Shown here: positions 1 to 4,560 of the stretch, one piece after another
How positions within the stretch are numbered: position 1 is the first letter of the stretch
How the letters are laid out: every line of letters starts with the position of its first letter
Assembly: GCA_946628745.1 (NCBI GenBank)
Contig: CAMOXA010000026.1
Span: 1-14,018, forward strand
Direction: 5' to 3'
DNA length: 14,018 nucleotides
Origin: an uncultured Verrucomicrobiota bacterium
GTDB taxonomy: Bacteria > Verrucomicrobiota > Kiritimatiellia > RFP12 > UBA1067
The notes under the pieces: generated by a model
Told to the model about the DNA's origin: nothing
The model's input: the letters and a program-made list of their open reading frames with translations, nothing else
Database searches by the model: none
Translations under genes and position numbers: made by a program

Positions 1-122
1 CGATGGGCATGATGATGGTCTCGCCGGTCACGATATCTCTGCCGTTCAAGCTGCTGCTGTTCGTCATGGTAGACGGGTGGACGCTGCTCATACAGGGTCT
101 GATAAGGGGGTACGCCATATGA
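1..122 (+). CDS. sctR: SctR (YscR/FliP family) T3SS export-gate protein, 3' fragment
   Basis: Only the last 39 residues are present, read from base 3 to the TGA at 120-122; the 5' part lies before the window. The fragment begins MGMMMVSPVTISLPFK and contains FVMVDGWTLLIQGLIRG. This matches the C-terminus of the FliP/SctR family: the G-M-M-hydrophobic-P segment, the islPfKlllF helix and the DGW.LL...L ending. SctR subunits form the pentameric core of the inner-membrane export gate together with SctS and SctT. The stop codon overlaps the next start (ATGA at 119-122), so translation of sctS is probably coupled to sctR. Non-flagellar identity rests on the neighbouring SctS and SctT sequences rather than on this fragment. 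Confidence 0.9.
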   Translation, partial: MGMMMVSPVTISLPFKLLLFVMVDGWTLLIQGLIRGYAI

Positions 123-385
123 CGCAAGCCGAGATTCTCGCCTACGCCCAGACCTGCCTCGTTCTCGTGCTGCGGCTGTCGCTGATACCGATTATCGTGG
201 CGACGGTTATAGGCGTGCTCGTCTCGCTTCTCCAGGCTCTGACCCAGATACAAGAGCAGACGCTCGGTTTCGCGGTGAAGCTGATCGCGATTTCCGTGAC
301 GCTGTTGGCCTGCGCATCGTGGCTTGGCTCGTCGCTCCTGCTGTATACCCAGGACATATTCGCACACTTCCCGCTGTTGAGGTGA
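119..385 (+). CDS. sctS: SctS (YscS/HrcS/FliQ family) T3SS export-gate protein
   Basis: This is an 88-residue protein, the usual length for SctS/FliQ, with two membrane helices at about residues 11-39 and 50-78. The loop between them carries LLQALTQIQEQTLGFAVKL, which is closer to YscS/HrcS (T-Q-x-Q-x-QTL-x-F-x-xKL) than to flagellar FliQ. SctS packs around the SctR5-SctT1 complex to complete the helical export gate. I chose ATG 119 rather than the upstream in-frame ATG at 77. It overlaps the sctR stop in the ATGA arrangement typical of this operon, starts MTQAEILAYA like the family, and has an AGGGGG ribosome binding site at 105-110 with an 8-base spacer. sctT follows after 6 bases. Confidence 0.95.
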   Translation: MTQAEILAYAQTCLVLVLRLSLIPIIVATVIGVLVSLLQALTQIQEQTLGFAVKLIAISVTLLACASWLGSSLLLYTQDIFAHFPLLR

Positions 386-391
386 AAAACA

Positions 392-1171
392 ATGCCGTAC
401 GTCGAGTTCCACAGATGGATACTTGCCGCAGTGCTGGCGATGGCCAGGCTCGGCGGAGCTTTTGCCATCTGCCCGGCGCTTTCCGACTCGATGATCCCCG
501 GAGTGGCACGGCGCGTGGCGATTCTGGCGCTTTCGCTGATCGCGATACCTTCTGTCAAAGCCGGCATGCCGCCTGGCGAGCCTAACATGTGGGCTTTCGC
601 CTTTCTTGGTTTCAAGGAGACATTCATCGGCTGGCTGATAGGTTTCTTCGGGGCCATACCGTTCTGGGTCGCCGAAAACACCGGCAACTTTATAGACAAC
701 CAGCGAGGCGCCACGATGGGCGAAGTATATTCGCCGCTGAACGGCTCTCAGGTGTCGACGACCGGCATATTCTTTACGCAGATCGTCTCAACCGTCTTTT
801 TTGTCGGCGGGGCGGTCTTTCTGTTTCTCGGTGCGATATACGCCAGCTACCAGATATGGCCCGTCTTTTCAGGCATGGCAGGGTTTGTCCCGAATGCGCC
901 GGAGACACTGCTCGGCACCCTTGACGGAATGCTCAAGAAGACGGTGGTCATCTCGGCGCCAGCCATCATCGTGATGTTCCTCGCGACGGTGGGGCTCGGC
1001 CTTGTGAACAGAACCGCGCCGCAGCTGAATGTGTTCTTCCTGTCTATGCCCATAAAATCGGCGCTCGGCGTCGCTATGCTCATAGTGTACCTGCCGTTCA
1101 TCATGGACATGCTGATGTATACAAAAGAAGGCGACATCCTCTCGCCTGTCATGAAACTGCTGGGAGGTTGA
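392..1171 (+). CDS. sctT: SctT (YscT/HrcT/FliR family) T3SS export-gate protein
   Basis: This 259-residue polytopic membrane protein is the normal size for SctT. Motifs include GNFIDNQRGATMGEVYSPL (about 98-116), whose I-D-N-Q-R-G core is typical of non-flagellar SctT, where FliR usually has a G-x-x-x-x-x-Q-M-G type sequence. GLVNRTAPQLNVFFLSMPIK (203-222) is the most conserved C-terminal segment of the family. SctT caps the SctR pentamer and gates the secretion channel in the inner membrane. The start at 392 follows a GAGGTG ribosome binding site at 378-383. The stop lies 5 bases before the preferred sctU start. The gene order R-S-T-U is the conserved one for injectisome operons. Confidence 0.95.
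   Translation: MPYVEFHRWILAAVLAMARLGGAFAICPALSDSMIPGVARRVAILALSLIAIPSVKAGMPPGEPNMWAFAFLGFKETFIGWLIGFFGAIPFWVAENTGNFIDNQRGATMGEVYSPLNGSQVSTTGIFFTQIVSTVFFVGGAVFLFLGAIYASYQIWPVFSGMAGFVPNAPETLLGTLDGMLKKTVVISAPAIIVMFLATVGLGLVNRTAPQLNVFFLSMPIKSALGVAMLIVYLPFIMDMLMYTKEGDILSPVMKLLGG
1162..1167 (+). promoter_or_regulatory. Ribosome binding site that fixes the sctU start
   Basis: GGGAGG lies 9 bases before the ATG at 1177 but directly abuts the in-frame TTG at 1168. The spacing supports the ATG as the sctU start, with no overlap with sctT. Confidence 0.75.
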
Positions 1172-1176
1172 CAGCG

Positions 1177-2277
1177 ATGGCCGAATCCAGCGGAGAGAAA
1201 ACCGAGATGCCTACCCCGAAAAAGCTGCGCGACGCGCGGCAGAAGGGCCAGGTGTGCACGTCGAAGGATGTCGTTTCGACCGCGATTCTCGTCGTCCTTT
1301 TCGCGATTCTCGGCTGGATGGGCGTCGCCTTGATGGACGACATGGGCGAGATGCTCCGGTTCCTTTCCGTTCGCGTGGCCGACAATGACCTGCCCGCGAT
1401 ACGCGAATCTTCGAAATTCGCCCTGTTCGTCATTTGCAAGCACTCTTTCATATTCGTCATCGTCGCGGCTGCAATCGGCATCATAGGCAATGTGGCGCAG
1501 ATAGGCTTCCTGTTCACGTTCGAACCCATCATACCGAAACTGGACAAGCTCAACCCGGTGCAGGGGGCGAAGAAGATATTCTCCATGAAGAATCTCTTCG
1601 AGTTCTTCAAGAACGTGGTCAAGGTGTCTTTTCTCGGCTACCTTCTGTATAAAATCATATGGGCCAGCGTGCCCGAGCTGCTGACGATGTGCTACGGCAC
1701 GATCGACGACATATTCCCGTGCCTGAAGCTCATGCTCAAACGGCTGGCGATTTATACGGCGTTCGGCTACATAGTCATAGCGGTGGTGGATCGGATATTC
1801 CAGGGCAAGAACTTCACCAAAGAGATGATGATGACGAAAGACGAGGTGAAGCGAGAGTACAAGGAGATGGAAGGCTCCGCCGAGATAAAGCAGGCCCAGC
1901 GCCAGTTCCGCGATGAAATCCTGAATGGGCCCGAACCTGCCGCGGCCGCGAAGAGGTCCAACGTCGTCGTGACGAACCCGACACGACTGGCCGTGGGCAT
2001 ACGCTACAATCTGGACGAATACCCATTGCCGCGAATCTGCGCGAAAGGCGAAGGCGAAACCGCCAGGATAATACGCGAGACCGCTCTCGCCGAGGGCATA
2101 CCGGTAATGGAAGACAAACCGCTCGCCCGCGCACTTTACGCGAAAGGCAAAATCGACGACTTTATTCCCGATTCGCTTATCGAACCTGTTGCCGAAGCCC
2201 TGAAGTGGGCCAAGCAGATCGAGGACGCTCGCAAGGAAGAGGCGGAGCTCGACTCCGTCTCGCTGGAGGACCTATGA
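1177..2277 (+). CDS. sctU: SctU (YscU/HrcU/FlhB family) T3SS substrate-specificity switch protein
   Basis: This is a 366-residue export-apparatus protein. The N-terminus has the family signature EKTEMPTPKKLRDARQKGQV (about 7-26). It is followed by four membrane helices (about 33-52, 83-108, 149-170, 186-206), a cytoplasmic linker with KREYKEMEGSAEIK (225-238), and the C-terminal cytoplasmic domain. SctU/FlhB normally cleaves itself between N and P of NPTH to switch substrate class. Here the site is VVVTNPTRLAVGIRYN with N267-P268-T269-R270, so Asn and Pro are kept and His is replaced by Arg. The C-terminus extends with an acidic tail (EDARKEEAELDS). The ATG at 1177 was preferred on ribosome-binding-site spacing. 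The stop overlaps the sigma factor start (ATGA, 2274-2277). Confidence 0.95.
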   Translation: MAESSGEKTEMPTPKKLRDARQKGQVCTSKDVVSTAILVVLFAILGWMGVALMDDMGEMLRFLSVRVADNDLPAIRESSKFALFVICKHSFIFVIVAAAIGIIGNVAQIGFLFTFEPIIPKLDKLNPVQGAKKIFSMKNLFEFFKNVVKVSFLGYLLYKIIWASVPELLTMCYGTIDDIFPCLKLMLKRLAIYTAFGYIVIAVVDRIFQGKNFTKEMMMTKDEVKREYKEMEGSAEIKQAQRQFRDEILNGPEPAAAAKRSNVVVTNPTRLAVGIRYNLDEYPLPRICAKGEGETARIIRETALAEGIPVMEDKPLARALYAKGKIDDFIPDSLIEPVAEALKWAKQIEDARKEEAELDSVSLEDL

Positions 2278-2765
2278 CGATAGAAGAATACTACAAAAAA
2301 CTCGCTCCAAGATTGACCAACTGGCTTGTCTCGTCAGGCTCGTCCTATCACGAGGCCTGCGACATCGTGCAGAGCACATTCCTCAAGCTGTGGCAGATGC
2401 GCGACGACTTGGTGGATTCCGAGGAGTCCGTCTCCGGACTTGTCTTCACCATAGCCAGAAATCTGCGAAAGAACCTTGCGCGCGACAACAGCAGGATGAC
2501 GTTCACAGACGAAGTGACCGAAGATGCCGCAGTGTCCGCCGCGCCGGCGACGCTGCCGTCAGACAACGCGTACCTGCGCCGGCGCCTTGTCAAAGCGTTC
2601 GCCAGCCTGCCGCCGGTCTTGCGCGAGACATACACGATGTTTCAGGTTGGCGAAAGATCGATTCGCGAGATTGCGGCGGAAACCGGTGTGAGCGAAAATC
2701 TTGTAAAAGTGCGCATATTTCGTGCGAAAGAGAAACTTAAAGAAATTTTAAAGGATTTGATGTAA
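2274..2765 (+). CDS. ECF-type RNA polymerase sigma factor, sigma-70 family
   Basis: This 163-residue two-domain sigma factor has the usual ECF size. Region 2 covers about residues 5-72, with the helix EACDIVQSTFLKLWQMRDDL and the region 2.3/2.4-like FTIARNLRKNLARDN. Region 4 covers about 100-160, with LPPVLRETY, the recognition helix-turn-helix SIREIAAETGVSENLVKVRI and the ending FRAKEKLKEIL. The start overlaps the sctU stop by four bases and has GGAGG at 2265-2269. I therefore reject a longer reading from 2205, which would run through the end of sctU. No anti-sigma factor gene is adjacent. Being translationally coupled to the export apparatus suggests a role in controlling T3SS genes, comparable in principle to HrpL of Pseudomonas syringae. 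That role is inference. Confidence 0.9.
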   Translation: MTIEEYYKKLAPRLTNWLVSSGSSYHEACDIVQSTFLKLWQMRDDLVDSEESVSGLVFTIARNLRKNLARDNSRMTFTDEVTEDAAVSAAPATLPSDNAYLRRRLVKAFASLPPVLRETYTMFQVGERSIREIAAETGVSENLVKVRIFRAKEKLKEILKDLM

Positions 2766-2807
2766 CCTTATTGTTCGCGATGTGTATCCCTCGCGGAGAT
2801 CAAAATC

Positions 2808-3080
2808 ATGACTATAAATGCAAATATCGGTTCCAACTACCTTCAGTCGGTAAAAAATGGTGCGGCCGCCGCCGTAAAGGGCGATGTCGCAGAAGCGTCC
2901 GTAAAAGCGTCAAGCCTGCCTTCCTTCGGGGGCATGACCGTATCGGAGGGCGTGGGCGACAGCGTGGACATACTCGCGGCCAGGTTGACGGCCGACGATC
3001 TGAGTCGCGACGACAGTCTTGGCAAGCTTGTCCTCACGGCGTTCAATCTGCCTCCCCCGGCTATGCCGGACTTTCGATAA
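2808..3080 (+). CDS. Small protein of unknown function in the T3SS operon
   Basis: I do not recognise this 90-residue protein. It starts at an ATG with GGAG at 2795-2798 (9-base spacer), 42 bases after the sigma factor and 22 bases before the capD-like gene, in the same direction. It has no signal peptide, no membrane segment and no cysteine. The N-terminus (MTINANIGSNYLQSVKNG) is polar and rich in Asn, Ser and Ala, without acidic residues until Asp26. The middle is acidic and rich in Ala and Ser. The C-terminus (GKLVLTAFNLPPPAMPDFR) has an aliphatic patch and a proline motif. Size, composition and location fit a T3SS inner-rod or needle-like subunit, a secreted substrate or a regulator of the adjacent sigma factor, but no motif decides among these. 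An overlapping frame (2771-3400) is considered a shadow. Confidence 0.7.
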   Translation: MTINANIGSNYLQSVKNGAAAAVKGDVAEASVKASSLPSFGGMTVSEGVGDSVDILAARLTADDLSRDDSLGKLVLTAFNLPPPAMPDFR

Positions 3081-3102
3081 GGCCAAGGGGGTCGGCTGAA
3101 CG

Positions 3103-4506
3103 ATGTCGGTTACCAGAAGCTGTCGGGCTTGGTTGTCGTTTTTCGCCACGCGCGTCTTCGGCATGGCTGTGGATGCGGCCACGATTGGCGCCGCGTATCT
3201 GGCGGCGTTCGTGCTTAGGTTCGATTTCGCCGAGCCGTCCTGGGGCTGGCGCAAGGTCGCGCTTTCGTACGCGATCGTGTGCATGGTCCATATTCTGGCG
3301 CTGCTCGTGTGCGGGTGCTACAGACTGGCGTGGCGCAGAACCAGCGTCCGCGACCTGCCGCGCTACGCGTCCGCAATGGCCCTCGCGTGCTGCGTGTTGA
3401 CCGCAATGCGCTTTTTCATGCCGGATGTCGCCCTGGCGCACATTCGCCCGCCGTACTCCATAACGCTGATGTCGTTCGTTCTCGGTACGATCGGGATAAT
3501 GGCCGTTCGCGTGCTTTGGCGCATCTCGTGGACTTCCCGCCGCGACGACGAGGAGCTTCTGGAGAGGAACGAAAAGACTTTCGACAATGCTGTCGCCGCG
3601 AGATTCCTCGCCGGACGCACCGTGATGGTGACTGGCGCGGGCGGCACCATCGGTTCGGAACTTGTCCGCCAGGTTGCCGCGGCAGGCGCCGCCAAATTGC
3701 TCATGGTCGAGAGGTGCGAGAACGCACTGTACGAAATCGACCGTGAAATGCGTTCGCGCCGCCTTTCGACTGAGTTGCTGCCTCTCATGGTGGATGTGAA
3801 CGACAGATCGAAAATGGACGGCATTCTCGCCGCGGAGTCGCCCTCTGTCGTGCTGCACGCCGCGGCGTACAAGCATGTGCCTATGGTCGAATTGAATCCC
3901 GAAGAGGGCTGGCGAAACAACACCGAAGCCACGCGGCAGCTTGCGGAACTGTCGGCGGCACGCGGCGTCGAACGGTTCGTGCTGATCTCCACCGACAAGG
4001 CCGTGAACCCTGTTTCCGTCATGGGCAAGACGAAGCTTGCGGCCGAACGTGCCGTAATGGCGATGAATTCGAACGCGTCGACGACTTCTTTCTGCGCGGT
4101 CAGATTCGGCAACGTCTTCGGCTCGTCTGGTTCCGTCGTGCCGCTCTTCCGCGAGTTGATAGCAAAGGGCGGACCTGTCACTGTTACGCATCCAGACATG
4201 AAGCGCTACTTCATGACGGTTCAAGAGGCGGTGAGCCTCGTCCTTCAGGCGGCGTCCAGATCCGAAAGGGCGATATACACCCTCGACATGGGCGCGCCGG
4301 TCAAGATACTCGATCTCGCCGAGAACATGATATCCCAGATGGGATACCGGCCTTATGTCGACATACCGATCGTTTTCACCGGCGTGCGGCCGGGCGAAAA
4401 GCTTTTCGAAGAGATCGACGTGTCGGAGAAATCTGCATTCAAGACCGACATGGCCAAAATCTACATTACGCGCGGCGAAACAGTTCCTGCGGCCGATTCA
4501 CGGTAA
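3103..4506 (+). CDS. Short membrane-anchored CapD/WbpM-type nucleotide-sugar 4,6-dehydratase
   Basis: This 467-residue protein belongs to the extended SDR family of membrane UDP-GlcNAc 4,6-dehydratases (WbpM, PglF, CapD) that make deoxy-aminosugar precursors for surface glycans. Residues 1-140 form four membrane helices with family features such as VLRFDF (37-42). The catalytic domain has the NAD-binding MVTGAGGTIGSELVRQ (175-190), HAAAYKHVPMVE (252-263), STDKAVNPVSVMGKTK (296-311), RFGNVFGSSGSVVPLF (334-349) and GVRPGEKLFEE (427-437). Met307 occupies the usual SDR Tyr position, as in WbpM and PglF. Long homologues are about 600 residues or more. Here the Rossmann-like domain between the membrane part and the catalytic part is absent and the C-terminus is short. 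A purine-rich AAGGGGG lies at 3085-3091. Confidence 0.88.
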   Translation: MSVTRSCRAWLSFFATRVFGMAVDAATIGAAYLAAFVLRFDFAEPSWGWRKVALSYAIVCMVHILALLVCGCYRLAWRRTSVRDLPRYASAMALACCVLTAMRFFMPDVALAHIRPPYSITLMSFVLGTIGIMAVRVLWRISWTSRRDDEELLERNEKTFDNAVAARFLAGRTVMVTGAGGTIGSELVRQVAAAGAAKLLMVERCENALYEIDREMRSRRLSTELLPLMVDVNDRSKMDGILAAESPSVVLHAAAYKHVPMVELNPEEGWRNNTEATRQLAELSAARGVERFVLISTDKAVNPVSVMGKTKLAAERAVMAMNSNASTTSFCAVRFGNVFGSSGSVVPLFRELIAKGGPVTVTHPDMKRYFMTVQEAVSLVLQAASRSERAIYTLDMGAPVKILDLAENMISQMGYRPYVDIPIVFTGVRPGEKLFEEIDVSEKSAFKTDMAKIYITRGETVPAADSR

Positions 4507-4540
4507 AATATGCGCATCGTTCCCGCTATGGTGCCGCTTG

Positions 4541-4560
4541 TTATGGTACAATATCGGTGT
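4541..4560 (+). promoter_or_regulatory. Extended -10 promoter before the β-helix gene
   Basis: TGGTACAAT at 4544-4552 is an extended -10 element (TGn plus TACAAT at 4547-4552). No good -35 hexamer sits 16-18 bases upstream, which is tolerable for extended -10 promoters. The expected start of transcription, about 7 bases downstream, coincides with the GTG at 4559. It is the only promoter-like sequence in the 52-base gap after the capD-like gene and would start the saccharolytic cassette. Confidence 0.55.

Noticed and set aside
77..118. Upstream in-frame ATG at 77 as the sctS start
   Set aside because: It would add 14 non-homologous residues inside sctR; ATG 119 has the coupling overlap and ribosome binding site.
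1168..1170. TTG start for sctU
   Set aside because: It abuts the ribosome binding site with no spacer; ATG 1177 has a normal 9-base spacer.
1..2277. Flagellar export genes fliPQR-flhB as the alternative identity
   Set aside because: The SctT IDNQRG motif and the SctS QIQEQTL segment are of the injectisome type, and no flagellar genes are visible nearby. A definitive test would be a phylogeny with both families.
2771..3400. Overlapping + strand frame of 209 codons around the small protein gene
   Set aside because: It overlaps the start of the capD-like gene, is Arg- and Ser-rich like a shadow frame, and has no suitably placed ribosome binding site; the 2808-3080 frame has one.
3061..4224. 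Long - strand open frame (about 387 codons) opposite the capD-like gene
   Set aside because: Low-complexity His/Arg-rich translation without motifs, opposite a clearly functional dehydratase.
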